A DNA stretch of 64,000 bases, taken from positions 622,137,348-622,201,347 of the forward strand of contig CM057342.1 in assembly GCA_030015575.1 (NCBI GenBank). The letters are read 5' to 3'. The translations under genes were made by a program, and so were the position numbers. The notes below the pieces were generated by a model. That model worked only from the letters and a program-made list of their open reading frames with translations, ran no database searches and was not told the origin of the DNA. Numbering within the stretch: position 1 is the stretch's first letter; each line of letters begins with the position of its first letter. This DNA comes from Agapanthus africanus (Eukaryota; Streptophyta; Magnoliopsida; Asparagales; Amaryllidaceae). Positions 21,535-34,647 of this stretch are shown here, one piece after another.

Positions 21535-21786
21535 ATCTCCCACTTGCACTAGGGCCATCTGATAACAGTGGTTGTGGTATCTCATACTCAACCATCCCAT
21601 AATAGTCTCTCTCTGGGAAAAAGCCTTTGTGAGTGGATCCGCCGTGTTGTCCTCTGAGTCTACTCTCCTAACCTCGATCCCCTGGAGATCAACCATCTCC
21701 ATGATCAGGTGATACTGCCTAAGAATTATATATGGATCACTGATGGGACGGGCATTCCCAGGCATAAGCCATAACTCCATTGTCAC
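21529..21786 (-). pseudogene. ANG2 RNase H C-terminus
   Basis: The minus frame reads YHLIMEMVDLQGIEVRRVD then SEDNTADPLTKAF and ends ALVQVGDC with the stop formed by the LTR. This is the conserved end of copia RNase H (VDSEDNTADPLTKAL). The region to its right (21787-21989) is degenerate RT-RNase H sequence up to the CACTA insertion. Confidence 0.85.
21535..21545 (-). promoter_or_regulatory. ANG2 polypurine tract
   Basis: Plus strand ATCTCCCACTTGC, giving GCAAGTGGGAGAT on the element strand directly before the 3' LTR. ANG3 has the identical tract at 29090-29102. Confidence 0.85.
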
Positions 21787-21989
21787 ACAATGGTAGGAAC
21801 GAAGTTCATCTCATGATTTTATACAAATATCCAGACTGCCTCTTTGGTAGTATCTTTAGGAACGATGTATCTTGCCTTTAATCGTCTAGTTTGTCATGGT
21901 ATCTAGCTTGGAACTCTTCCAATATACCGTCCCTCCACTAAGGGTAAAGACAATGCCTGTGACTGACATTCAGTCGTCCTTATCACCCT

Positions 21990-22190
21990 CACTAGTAAAA
22001 TAGGGGGTTGCCCCTACGGATATTGCAATCCGTAGGGGCAGATTTAACTTGGCCCTACGGATTAATCCGTAGGGCTAAAAGGTTGCCCCTATGGGCACAG
22101 ACGTCCAAGAATAAAAATATTAATTCTTAATTTGGTGTTTGCCCCTACGGAGACGCAAACAAAAAACCTACGGGTATGTCCGTAAGGGCA
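21990..22190. repeat. CACTA left terminal and subterminal palindromes
   Basis: TIR CACTAGTAAAATAGGGGGTT followed by about four palindromic units, the first GCCCCTACGGATATTGCAAT with its mirrored half, others centred near 22065, 22095 and 22170. In En/Spm such subterminal motifs bind TNPA. Confidence 0.88.
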
Positions 22191-22224
22191 AGTAAATATC
22201 GTTTTAACATAAGGCCAGACCGAT

Positions 22225-22415
22225 CGCCTACGCTCACTTTCTCTCTCTCTCTCAATTGCACGCGAGAAAAAACCCTAAATCGCCACGCCGTCGTTGCCAC
22301 CGTCGCCACCGTCGTCGCCACCGCCGGTTTCGTCGCCACCGCCGGTTTCGTCGCCAAATCGCCACCATCGTCGCTCCAGCCCACCAGCGCGCAGCCGTTC
22401 AGGTATAAATCTCGA
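22225..22415 (+). promoter_or_regulatory. Probable CACTA transcription start and first exon
   Basis: A CT run (TTTCTCTCTCTCTCTCAATT), then a CGCCACCGTCG-rich stretch with two direct 18-bp GTCGCCACCGCCGGTTTC copies, then donor-like CAG|GTATAA and GAG|GTAAAT near 22400-22420. Placed just inside the subterminal repeats, where En/Spm transcription begins. Inference only. Confidence 0.4.
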
Positions 22416-22494
22416 GGTAAATTAAAGCATTTTTGGATTATTTTGGGCTTAGGGTTCATGGCTGGGTCTGGGTTGCGCGCGCGAGTTGGGGTTG

Positions 22495-22635
22495 GGCAGG
22501 GGTCGCGGTGGCGGTCGGGGTCGGGGTCAGGGTAGGGTTAGGGTTGGTGTTCGGCTGCTGCTGGGGTGGGGCTGGGGTTAGGGTTACGGTGGGGCTGGGG
22601 TTAGGGTTACGGTGGGGCTAGGGTTCATCCATGAA
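22495..22635 (+). repeat. G-rich repeats with telomere-like TTAGGG motifs
   Basis: Three imperfect 23-bp units of the type GGGGCTGGGGTTAGGGTTAC plus GGT, preceded by GGGTCGGGGTCAGGG. Interstitial and short; not a telomere. Confidence 0.7.
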
Positions 22636-22639
22636 ATAA

Positions 22640-24449
22640 ATTTTGTTGCAACCTGAATTTCCCTCAGATGAAGTATTCGATTCAAAAGAGTGTAATGATG
22701 GAATCTTCTGAGGAAATCCTTGATTAGGCACAAATCCAGATTACCAGATATTATATTATTCAGTTACTAAATGAACTGCTGCAAGTGTCAAACATATCAA
22801 ATGTGTTCATCATGAAAATGAGGGGTCCCTGCTCGTCATTATAATTTTTCTACTCATATGCACATCACGAAAATACAAACTAGGAATAAATCCTAATTCA
22901 GTATAATCCGCAAAACATAAAAGAAGTCTCGATCAATGGGTAACCAGAAAAAACCGTATGTAGTTAACTAAACCGTATGTGGTTAACTATGCATCTGGTT
23001 CACCTACAATTGCTAAACAGTAATTTTTGAGGTACCATTCTAAATTTCAAGCCAACTCTACCAATAAGGCAACCAGGAAATGGATATGTTACAATTAGTT
23101 CAAGCTATGAGGTTCTACTGCAATCCTTTAATACTGCATTTTTTTTGGCCAGGGCGGGGGTTTACATAGAACAAGAACATTTGCATCCAAGCAATCCTTC
23201 CAACCCTGGTTCACATTTACCCTATGTGGTTTATTTTTTCTCACAAAGAGTAATTTTCTAGGGTTATTCATCACTAGTATTTTGCACGTAAATATATAGT
23301 TAATACTGCATCGAACAAATACTGTCATTTAAATATATATACCACTCAAATTGAAACAAGGCGTGGATGTTGGTGCCTAGATGTGTGGGGGGGACATGAA
23401 TTTAATGTTAAAAATATTTAAATATGTTGATGATGCGGGTGACTTCATAAGATTAGTTTGGAGGGCTTTTCTCATTTTTTAAAATTCTTTTACAATAAAG
23501 AAGGCCATTAATTGATGGCCTTTAGCTACACACCCCCTTGGGACTTTGCATTATAATAGTAGAGCTAGAGATGCCATCCTAGTACCGCAATACCATCTGA
23601 AATTTCAGGTAATCATAATTTACTCGACACAAATGGTAGAAAATCAGAAAAAGCTCAAGAAAAAAATAATCGATTTTGATTTTAACATGCGGGGTGTTGA
23701 TGCAAGATGTAATATCTATGTAATATCTAGTAGCAGATGCTAGGCATATAGACTAAAGAATAGTTGTAAATGAACCGCTAGCAAGAAAATCCTATAATTA
23801 TACACATCGCTTGACGCATGAAGCCTGAAGCTCTTTCTTTTGGGGGATAAAACTAGTTATATTCCTGCATTGCCTAGAAATGGCAGTGAGTTGGTTAAAA
23901 CCTTTCAAACACAACCCCCCCCCTCACCCCCAAAAAAAAGAAAGAAAGAAAGGGCAAGGAAAAAAAAGAATAGCAACAAGCAATACAAGCTAGCAACCGT
24001 AAATAACTGCTGAGATTATGTCTACCTTGGCAATTTGAACAATGATGGTCTTGTCTGGATTGTTAAGATCCACTTTATGGGGCTGAGGAACACATTTTGC
24101 AACTGTATTTATGATTTTCATTCTGTCAAGTGTTGAAATAAAAATCAACACTTGACAATCAATCCAAGATGCTCAATAACTTGCTTCAAAACCATAATCC
24201 AATCTTGATGATGCTCAATATTAGCGATTTCCATGATCACGACACGTGGCAGATGACGTGTCTCATAACGCTTTATGATATCAGTATCCTATATTTATAG
24301 TTTTAATTGTTGACTGTTATAGATGTATACCATTGCAATAATAGTTTTTGGTTGATGAATGCTACTGCAATGTAGGATGATCAGTTCTATCAATCTTGAT
24401 CTCAATGGTTTAAAATCATGTTACACATACAACACGAATGCACAACAAA
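22640..24449. other. CACTA 5' non-coding region, no gene seen
   Basis: About 1.8 kb of AT-rich DNA with no coding frame I can support; probably first-intron sequence of the CACTA genes. It contains a GAAA microsatellite (about 23930-23965), a duplicated AAACCGTATGTRGTTAACT (about 22960-22990) and a perfect 13-bp stem TGTCAAGTGTTGA/TCAACACTTGACA at 24124-24157. Confidence 0.6.
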
Positions 24450-26805
24450 TGCATAATTAGAGAGCGACTCCAGATATTCAGGTTAAAACCAATATATGAT
24501 ACTCGATGATAATATGAAACCTTCATATTCCCATCGATACCCATATATGAAACTAAAAGCGCCACTTAGTCCCTGTCTATCGGTTAACATACGTGCGATG
24601 CTCGTCGTGACCTAAAACGATACGAAGGTTGTTAAATATCGGACAGTATAGCTCGATACTAACAACCGTCGTATAGTCTACGCGACGAGAAAATTCAATC
24701 GTATGGTAACCCATAGATTTGTCCCGTGTGGACAAATTAAGAATGTATAAAGCAAACGCCTTCATTCACTTGTGTTTTCATCCGTTTCGAGATATTTCGT
24801 CGGTACCTTTCCGCTGGTTCTCCGTGTACAAAGATAGATTAGATGTTCATTTCAACGTTGTTTCACAGCTTTGAAATGATTATCTATTCTATTACAGTGT
24901 ACTCGGAGAACAGCGGGGAGGTGCTGCCGAAATTTACTCGAAACGGTTGAAAGCACAAGTGATGGGCGTTCGCTCTATACATTCTTAATGGGATAGAAGC
25001 CTACCCCGACAGCCGGAACACATACATACAAACGCATAATTAGAGAGCGATTCGAGATGTTCGGGTTAAAACCAATATATGATAATATGAAACCTTCATA
25101 TTCCCATCGATACCCATATATGAAACTAAAAGCGCCACTTAGTCCCCGTCTACTGGTTAACATACGTGCGATACTCGTCGTGACCTAGAACCATACGAAG
25201 GTTGTTAAATATCGGACAGTATAGCTCGATACTAACAACCGTCGTATAGTCTACGCGACGAGAAAATTCAATCGTATGGTAACCTATAGATTTGTCCCAT
25301 GTGGACAAGTTAAGAATGTATAAAGCAAACGCCTTCATTCACTTGTGTTTTCATCCGTTTCGAGATATTTCGTCGGTACCTTTCCGCTGGTTCTCCGTGT
25401 ACAAAGATAGATTAGATGTTCATTTCAACGTTGTTTCACAGCTTTGAAATGATTATCTATTCTATTACAGTGTACTCGGAGAACAGCGGGGAGGTGCTGC
25501 CGAAATTTACTCGAAACGGTTGAAAGCACAAGTGATGGGCGTTCGCTCTATACATTCTTAATGGGATAGAAGCCTACCCCCGACAGCCGGAACACATACA
25601 TACAAACGCATAATTAGAGAGCGATTCGAGATGTTCGGGTTAAAACCAATATATGATAATATGAAACCTTCATATTCCCATCGATACCCAAATATGAAAC
25701 TAAAAACGCCACTTAGTCCCCGTCTATCGGTTAACATACGTGCGATGCTCGTCGTGACCTAGAACCATACGAAGGTTGTTAAATATTGGACAGTATAGCT
25801 CGATACTAACAACCGTCGTATAGTCTACGCGACGAGAAAATTCAATCGTATGGTAACCCATAGATTTGTCCCGTGTGGACAAGTTAAGAATGTATAAAGC
25901 AAACGCCTTCATTCACTTGTGTTTTCATCCGTTTCGAGATATTTCGTCAATACCTTTCCGCTGGTTCTCCGTGTACAAAGATAGATTAGATGTTCATTTC
26001 AACGTTGTTTCACAGCTTTGAAATGATTATCTATTCTATTACAGTGTACTCAGAGAACAGCGGGGAGGTGCTGCCGAAATTTATTCGAAACGGTTGAAAG
26101 CACAAGTGATGGGCGTTCGCTCTATACATTCTTAATGGGATAGAAGCCTACCCCCGACAGCCGGAACACATACATACAAACGCATAATTAGAGAGCGATT
26201 CGAGATGTTCGGGTTAAAACCAATATATGATAATATGAAACCTTCATATTACCATCGATACCCATATATGAAACTAAAAGCGCCACTTAGTACCCGTCTA
26301 TCGGTTAACATACGTGCGATGCTCGTCGTGACCTAGAACCATACGAAGGTTGTTAAATATCGGACAGTATAGCTCGATACTAACAACCGTCGTATAGTCT
26401 ACGCGACGAGAAAATTTAATCGTATGGTAACCCATAGATTTGTCACGTGTGGACAAGTTAAGAGTGTATAAAGCAAACGCCTTCATTCACTTGTGTTTTC
26501 ATCCGTTTCGAGATATTTCGTCGGTACCTTTCCGCTGGTTCTCCGTGTACAAAGATAGATTAGATGTTCATTTCAACGTTGTTTCACAGCTTTGAAATGA
26601 TTATCTATTCTATTACAGTGTACTCGGAGAACAGCGGGGAGGTGCTGCCGAAATTTACTCGAAACGGTTGAAAGCACAAGTGATGGGCGTTCGCTCTATA
26701 CATTCTTAATGGGATAGAAGCCTACCCCCGACAGCCGGATCACATACATACAAACGCATAATTAGAGAGCGATTCGAGATGTTCGGGTTAAAACCAATAT
26801 ATGAT
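24450..26805. repeat. 574-bp tandem array, left part (about four units)
   Basis: The landmark GCGCCACTTAG recurs at 24559, 25132, 25706 (one base changed) and 26280, spacing 573-574 bp. Each unit holds a long foldback, for instance 24737-24855 against 24871-24988 (TTAAGAATGTATAAAGC.. pairing with ..ATTCTTAA), and a smaller one (ATACGAAGGTTGTTA / TAACAACCGTCGTAT at 24620-24674). Units are very alike, so the array is young or homogenised. Its minus-strand 62-residue frames repeat with the units and are not genes. Confidence 0.95.
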
Positions 26806-29089
26806 TGTAAGCCCGCGGGGGCGCCCCGGCCGTCGATCCGACGCCGGAAACGCGGAAAACAAAAACTTTGCGAACTTTGCAAAACGGCACCACCGCGGAC
26901 TTTTTACCCGGATCGGGCCATTAACCTAGCTAGCTAGCAAAAAGAAAAGAGTAGAGAAGCTATACCAAGCGATCCGTGTCCTTCGGTCTTCGTCTCCGCT
27001 CCGATCTCCCGCGGAATCTCCGTCACCTCCTCGCTCGTCGGAAAGGGCACCACGTAGCCGGAATCTTTTACGGGCTCCCGCCTCTTGACCGAGGCAACTC
27101 GGGCGCGAAGTTGGCTAGCCGACGCGTCCAAGAGATGCTGTAGAATAGCGTAGTAGCCATGTCTCTTTGGGGTTTAAGAGGTTGCCATGTTGGAGGAATT
27201 TTTGCACACAAGAATATCATGGATCAAAGCTTGATCAAGAAATGGAGCATACATCAAAATGAGCTCGGCCAAGCCACTTTCCTCACTGGAAAAAATTCCT
27301 AATGTGTGAAGTGTAGGAATTAACAATTTAATCCAAAAGAAATTTTCCACACCAAGCAAAAATCACCAGCACACTCAAAATGGGGGGCCCACGAAATTAG
27401 CAATGAAGAAACAAATGGATAGAATGCATAATTAATCAAAAGCATAAGGAAATGTCCACCAAAATAAAAAAACCCCCCCTGAACAGTGGCCGGCCCCTTT
27501 TTAGTGGGTGTAGGAAAAGGAATCAAATACAAGTGGGGAAAAAGAATCAAAAACTAAAATGATAATTGTCACAACCATTTCCAATCTCATTCTTATCACA
27601 TAAATGCAAAAGAATGATGCAAAGAGAATCTCATGATGATGGTCAAATCATAATCCACACATATGCAAGAAAACCCCTCTACAAAATGTTAATTGCGAAC
27701 TTGCAATTAACACTCTCCAATAAGAAAGTCCGACCGAGAAGGAATGAAGGAAAACCGGCCGGAACGGAATGCAAACTGGCAACTTCATAAAACCGATCCC
27801 GTAATAAATTACAGGAAAACCCCGCTACTGCAAATACATGCCCGCATTTGTATTCGCACTGAACACAAATGCAAAGAGATAAAATCTACACTATCTAATA
27901 CTAGTATCCGGCTTAAGCCAAAGCCGGCTAGTAAAAAACTGTCCGATCACGATCCGTGCAATACCGCACGTATCTGATCGAACCCTGCCATATCTCCATA
28001 CGGCCTCTACAGCGTTTCGCCCGAAACTTGAGTAACTGTCTGTGGTGGACTCTAAAGACTCGTCAATACCTTGGCTGTGGATTTAACCACTAGCACGTCA
28101 GAGGTATAAGCCAATACGTGACGGGCCACCAGGTATTGACCAAATGGGACGTCGATGAGGAAGCTCACCCCGACACCCAACTGAGCCTGTCAGTGACAAT
28201 ATCCGTACAGTCCGGTCCGTTCGTCTATGAGCATCGCATGGCGGGCCTAGGGGGTTGGTAAAAGTCAGACCCCCAAAAGCGGTACAAGTCGTGTCGGAGT
28301 GTAGCCCAGAACACCCTGAGATACTACTGGAATACCTACCAGCAAATCTCCTGCCTTGGCCAAGGACTTTTCATGTTCTGGCTCTCCTAGACACAGCACG
28401 ACCTCACCCCCAATACCGGGAGAGACGAACCCCTGCAGATCCGCTCACTGCCTCCATGTGGCTCGGGACTGTACCCAACTAAAACCTGTTTGCACGACTC
28501 CTTTGAGCCGTGGTAGGGTAGTAATCAAAGTACAGTGGGAACTCACACGAGACAAATGACGATCCCAGGTCGATGAACTAACCTGTACACATGTCACCTG
28601 GAAACTGCTATCTGACGTCTGGTATATCCCAACTAGCAGGTTCCCGGCGAGTCCTGTCCGGTGTACTCATAACCCAATGAGCACCTGTATACATCTTAGG
28701 TGAACCAACTGACACCAGTGGCTTGTGAGACCGGCCACCGCCCCTCGTCGGGGTCTCGACTGTATACACTAGTCTACTCTGGAGAAACGATGCCCTGTCT
28801 CGAATCTCCCACGACTAGGGACCTTTAAAGGATGTGCTTGTAGACCCCCAGCTCCCACTTATATGATCGCCCTCATACTGCTGGAAGTCAAGCAAGAATC
28901 CTAGGGGCTTTATCAATGTGTAATAGCGACTCGTCAGGTCACCTAAAGCAGTACACGATGATAAAGATAAACCAGATAGCATACTATCATCTCGAGTAAG
29001 ACTGTCCTACCGGGATAGGTCCTCCCCTCAATCATTGCAATCACGTGCCTGTGACCCAATAATTGACTCCGAGGGCACTATCTCCAACA
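26806..29089 (-). repeat. ANG3 3' LTR
   Basis: TGTAAGCCCGCGGGG to ATCTCCAACA on the plus strand. Its central kilobase aligns with ANG1/ANG2 LTRs (shared ACTCTAAAGACTCGTCAATA, CCGTACAGTCCGGT, CTCGGGACTGTACCCAA), but its outer parts are unrelated. Hairpin stems in the shared part differ from ANG1/2 by paired changes. Confidence 0.95.
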
Positions 29090-32000
29090 ATCTCCCACTT
29101 GCACTCAAGGCTAATTATTGCGATGTCGCATACTCACAGCCCGTGTGATACCGAACACCCAACTCCTCTACTAGTCAGTCTCACAAAGCTCGTTTGCGAA
29201 ACTATTGCGTTCGAGTAATAGCCTCAGTGAGTGGATCCGCTTTGATGTTTCTTTCTATGTCTCTCTATATCTCATGTTCGCAGAGAAAACTATCTCCCGA
29301 AATGAGCAATACCTGTCTTAGAATGTCTGGATGTCTGATGGGACCTAGCTCATAAATGAACTCCAAATCCAAACTTCTTAGACTGTATCGACAACTGAAC
29401 TTAATCAGTGTCATGCGCCATGCCTTCCCTCAGTATCCACCTGGACCAACTGTCCAAAATACTGCCCCTCGTTAGAGGGAAAACTATGACTCTGACAGCC
29501 ACTCTGCCATCCAGGTCACCTTGGAAGCCTGGAATGATAACCGTCTCCTAAAGGAGGCTGCCGTTATCAATTCCTTAGAACATCAACTTATGTTCTAAAA
29601 CTGCTTCCGACTGTATCTCCAAGATTGGATTAATATCAACTTATTGCACCTACTGCAAGAACAATATCTGGTGTGGTACTTGACATCTCATGATTGACTC
29701 AGTTGCCTAAGCAAGTGATCTGTCAATCATGCGTGTCCCTCTCCCCTTTAGTCTGTAAGACACCTTTAGAGAGGGTGACTCCATTACCTGCAGGTACACT
29801 ACCGTGCCAGGAGTCGTCCATTCTAAATACTCATAGAATGCGGTCAAAGTACCCAGATTGGGAAACCACCCAAATCTAGATCTAAAACCATAAATCTAGT
29901 AACCAGAATGTCTGATATAATATCCAAGTCCTATGTGGAGAAACCACTGTGTGACGACCAAAGTATAACCGATCGTAGTATAGGAATATCACTTCCTATT
30001 CTGTGTATGTCATCAAATACCAGGACATCACACCCTACTACCTTCTCAACAGATCCATCCCCTATTCTGATGAAGTCAAACCTATGACTATCATATCAGA
30101 AATAGATGATCTATCTCCGCTATTTCTGCTTTAGTCTATAAATAGACATAAGCTTGATGTCCACCAATGCTTCCGCTGCTCCCACTGACTACGACAACCC
30201 TCTGGCAGAGTCATATACACGTACGCTTCTAAAGCAAGTTTAGAACGACGCTATACTCATCCTTCCGCCGGGTCTCGCAGCCTGGAACAACAGCAATGGC
30301 AAGTGTGGGTAGACAAGAACCTCTCTGCCACCGTCCTTGAGCATACCGAAGTACCTCTCGAGTGCCTGAGGTTACCCACCATATCTGCGGAGTGGCCAAT
30401 GGAATGTCAAACCAGATTGAATCTTTAGGTTCTTATCAAATCTTCAGTAATCGTTTGCGGTTCTGGAATCACTTCCAGTTCTACCATACTCCCACTCCTG
30501 TTTTTCTGAAAAAATCCATTTTTGATAAAACTGTGGCGAGTCAAGAACAATATCACTATTGATCTTCCAGATGGTAGAAAGTCAACCCTCGTCATAGCCC
30601 GGGTCAACCCACAAACAGCCACTACTGAAACGTGCCTTGAGTTGTCCAGAGTCTGGTTTTAAGCATAAGCCGGACAACTCCCCGTATCTTAACAATATCA
30701 AGATACGAACTGTTCTATATCCAAGAAACAGAGGCACTGATTTAATGGAACCAGATTCAAATCATGCAGCTGTCTCCAGTGCATGTCAACTAAATGGAAG
30801 AGAGGCCGATCAGCGTTACTCAACTTAGGAGTACTTCCAATTATGAGTAACCTGAAAGAGAAGCTAGTTCTCTTAATCATTACTATCAACTGAATACCAT
30901 ACACAAGTATCTACATCTTCGATCAGCTTGAAGAATCCCGATACTTGCGATACCTGGTTCTCTACTGTATTCTTATACCTATAACTCCTCTAAACTTAGA
31001 CCCTGTGTTTCTACGAAACACATGTCTAAGAACTAGAGAAGTTAAAAGTAAACAGAATATAGTACGAGGACCAACCCCTCTGTCCTAATGGACACTGGAC
31101 AATATACAATACTCTGTATAAGTCCGCTGAGTCTAGTGACTCATTCACTGTGTGTCGTAGGTTGAAAACTGTACTTTTGGTTAAGAAGAATTACACCGCT
31201 GTTCAATGCTCCTTACCTAACCATCCACTGGTATAGGTAAATGTCATAGACATAATTTCATAAAGGTATATCTCACTCTATGAAAATAGACGTACAGATA
31301 TATCAATTTGAAATTGGTGCATAACAGCGGATATTCAAAACCAAATATTTGCCGACCGGCAAACAACCCAGGTGACTTCCTCAAATATCACCGATTACAA
31401 CGAATCCCGATATAATGAGGATGGTCACCTAATTCCCAATAACTTACTCCCACTCATCGTCTGTAAAACCATACAGATGTGAGAATCCAACCTGGTAAAT
31501 ACATACCCTGGAGTAAGTGTCTAATCGGGAAATCAGTTTTCTTTTAACAGTACACAGTGAAACTGAAACTTTTAAATGTTTCAATGGGGTATGCTGGTAT
31601 TCCTAGTAATGCCTCTTCCATTATCCAGATTCACAACTATAACTGTATAATTCTTTGCCACCTCTCCAAATCCCTTTACATGTCTTTAGTCATTACCTTC
31701 TGTACACCCCTTTAGGCCAAATGGTTTTCTTCCTTCCCTATCGTTCGGCACCAGCCTATGGTTTGGAAGAAGACTATCCAAAAAGCATAATGGGTGTACT
31801 GTCCTAATCCGAGGAGCACTCGCAATGCGAGAGAAGGTGAGGATAAAAGACAACCGAATGTACTTAATTCATAGGTGATTTAGGATTGACAAAGAAGTAC
31901 ATGGTTTGGTCGTGAATAGCAGTCGCAATTTACTTTGCCCTCTTACTAATCTCTTGCTTTGTCTGAACTTAATACCTTCTGTACACCGTTTAGGCAAATT

Positions 32001-32370
32001 GTCTTTCTTCATTCCCCACCGTTCGGCACCAGCCTAAGGTTTGGAAGAAGACTATCCAATTTGCGTAATAGGTGTACTATCTCCTAAACCAAGGAGTACT
32101 CGCAACCTGAGAGAAGGTAAAAGGTAAAGACAACTGAATAGTCCTATTCGTTTTCTCCAGAACCGGAAACCATCCTCGAAGTCCTTCGAGTTCGTATATA
32201 ACCATACGATGGTTTTGTCCAATGGAAGTGGACGTTCGTAGTAATACGGGGTGTCCCTGAGAAAAGGGTAAAAGTAGGAGTGGCAAAGAGGTCTGCAACT
32301 CTGACAATCCAAAAGCCAGTGTTAAGTAGGTTCGGTCAACTTGGTCACTGAGTCATAGTCTAGGGTCGGG
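29090..32370 (-). pseudogene. ANG3 decayed copia pol region
   Basis: Collinear with ANG2 21535-21989 plus 45529-48000: segments near 29900-30250 match the RT palm region, 30600-30900 the linker/integrase, 30900-31150 the integrase core. Stops in every frame; the YVDD-equivalent at about 30000 is not recognisable as protein. Two related about 170-bp blocks (31695-31860 and 31971-32140) with their own inverted repeats interrupt the area. It cannot encode enzymes. Confidence 0.7.
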
Positions 32371-34634
32371 TCAATGGTCGCTGCCAGAGAGAGAGAGAAA
32401 AGAAACACTCAGCGTGCACTCTAACCTAGATCAGAATGGTTACCAATTTATCTAATCTGGAAACCTCCCACTGTAACGTCAAATTCTTCCCCAAACCTGA
32501 AAGAAGAATTAGCCGGGATAACCCGAGGAGTAAACCAACTCATCAGTGGGAATCGGGATCCAACTCTCATCGCATGATAACGTGACGGAATCCGCTCACG
32601 TTATCACACTCCAGAAGGTATGCGCATATCTGACAAGTTTCAGTACTTTTGAAACTCCCGATGTGGATTTTTGCCCCATGCTCTTATGACCTTGACTAAG
32701 GCCAACAAATCATAAGTCACATGTCAAGTTCTACCCGTCATTGTCCAGGTTGATTTGAACCCACCCGTACAAGCCCTTGACTAAGGCCAACAAGGCTATA
32801 CGACTGTCCCAAACCAACGCATCTATCTATGCAGCATATGAATACCCAATAGCTACCAAACACTGTGCCTTGACTAAGGCCAACAAACACAGCTTGAATA
32901 CTATTGACTACCCATATGAAACGACGGAGGGCTACGAATGGTTTCTGGCGAAAACCTTTAACGTAGTGAACTTGATATCGTTGAAGGAACGGATAGCTTT
33001 TTAGAAAATATAGTGACGAAAACCTTTACTAAAGAGGTCACTCCCGGTGAAGGGATCTCGGCTCTTTCCCCGTAGAATGGGGTGCAGGATATTCCAACTG
33101 AATACCACGGTGCAAAGCAAAAGTAATCGGCTATAGTGAAGTTAATGCCCTGACGCAAACTTCTGTCCAAGGGGTCACTCCCGGTGAAGGGATCTCGGCC
33201 CTTGCCTCGTCGACTGAGGAGCAGGATATTCCAAATGAATACCACGATGCAAAACAAAAGTGAACGTCTTTGCAAATACAGCTTTTTGAAAAAGTGTTCC
33301 AACAACATCAGAATAGGTTTGTTTAACTTGCATTGATCCGAATCAATGCAGTCCCATCAATTGATCACACCATAAAGAACGAAAATATACTGACGTACGT
33401 ATATGCCATCCGCATTCGCCACTGGGTCCCGTCATCACCCGTTAGGTTAGCTAACTAACGACAGAGCGGGGACTGGACTAGCGCGGATGAAAAACATATA
33501 CAACATCTATAAATATATATATATACCAATATATAATTTTCGCTCATGGCGTGATAAAATGCAGCAACACAGAAATGTATAGCAATACAGATCAATACAG
33601 ATATCTGGGATCCCCGGATTTCACAGAGCCGCTGAAAACCCGACGTTCCCCTGGTCGTGTGGATAGCCTGTGCAATGAAAACCCTAGACCCCTACGGGCG
33701 CGGCAAGTCACCCGCCAAAACCTGAAGCGAGGCAGCCCCCTTCAGCGCCGTGAATGGACCACCCAGCACTTCACGGAATCCGGTAACTTGGGCACCCCTC
33801 CTGGGTCAACCTGTACCCCCTACGAGTGCGGCGAATAGCCCGCCAATCCTGGAGTGAAGCCCTCTAGAACCTGGCTATCCGTGCACCCCACCTTGGGGTA
33901 ATCCTAGTACAGAAAGTAAAATATACATACAACGGGTACATCGACCGCAACCAGGTCGTGCCCCAAAAGAATAATACAAACAGGCAGTGACGGCAGTCCA
34001 CATGTCGGACGCTCGCCCCGCAATATCAAATGTACATATAAAACAGAACTGTACTACTACTGCAACCAGGCTATCCCCACGACCGATCCGCAACAACACA
34101 GTACAATCACAGAACATCAACGTGAATGTCACGTTCGCAAATCCGTCTAACCGGGCTATAGCAGTTAGACGGGATTTACCGATCAAGTGACATTCACGGT
34201 CGCAGATATAATGTAAAAACTGTGAACTAGCATGTTTAAAATATCCGATCGAGCAAATTTATCAAAGTGGGCCCCCAAAAAGAACTGTAGCACTTACAGA
34301 AAACCTGGGCCCAAATTGAATATCCCAAAACCCCTATTTCCAAGACAAAAGCCCACTGGAAAAATTTCACACAGCAAGGACTTCTTTCCACCGCGGAAGC
34401 GCGGCCAAACCAGGGGTTTGGCCGCCCTTCCGCGGTCGAACTGAAGCATCGCAAAACCAAATTTTTCCAGAGTCCTTAGAATTTCATTCTCATGTTTCTG
34501 CAATGTTCTGAAAAATTTTCTGAGACAAAATAAAAACGACAGAAACTAGAAGCATGGGAAAATACGGTTTTTGGGGATTTTCGTTCGATCGAGTACTAAA
34601 CATACTAGAGCAAGCTAGGTAGGTTAATGGCGTG
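32371..34634 (-). other. ANG3 non-coding structured leader
   Basis: Same module order as in ANG1 and ANG2: polypyrimidine tract (32376-32415), three hairpin boxes (32683-32893), two three-hairpin modules (33031-33093, 33169-33230), GTTAG/CTAAC stem (about 33440-33460), long hairpin CGTGAATGTCAC/GTGACATTCACG (about 34128-34200) and a GC-rich stem CCGCGGAA..CGGCCAAACC paired with GGTTTGGCCG..TTCCGCGG (34391-34435). No coding frame. The PBS follows at 34635-34646. Confidence 0.7.
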
Positions 34635-34647
34635 GCTCTGATACCAA

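Noticed and set aside
22176-22535. 119-residue plus-strand frame with Ala/Val-Thr repeats as a gene
   Set aside because: It is a translation of GC-rich short repeats near the CACTA start; no domain, and it begins in a subterminal palindrome.
24577-26486. Repeated 62-residue minus-strand frames as a tandem gene family
   Set aside because: They occur once per 574-bp unit only because the DNA repeats; one arm of the foldback lies in them and no protein motif is seen.
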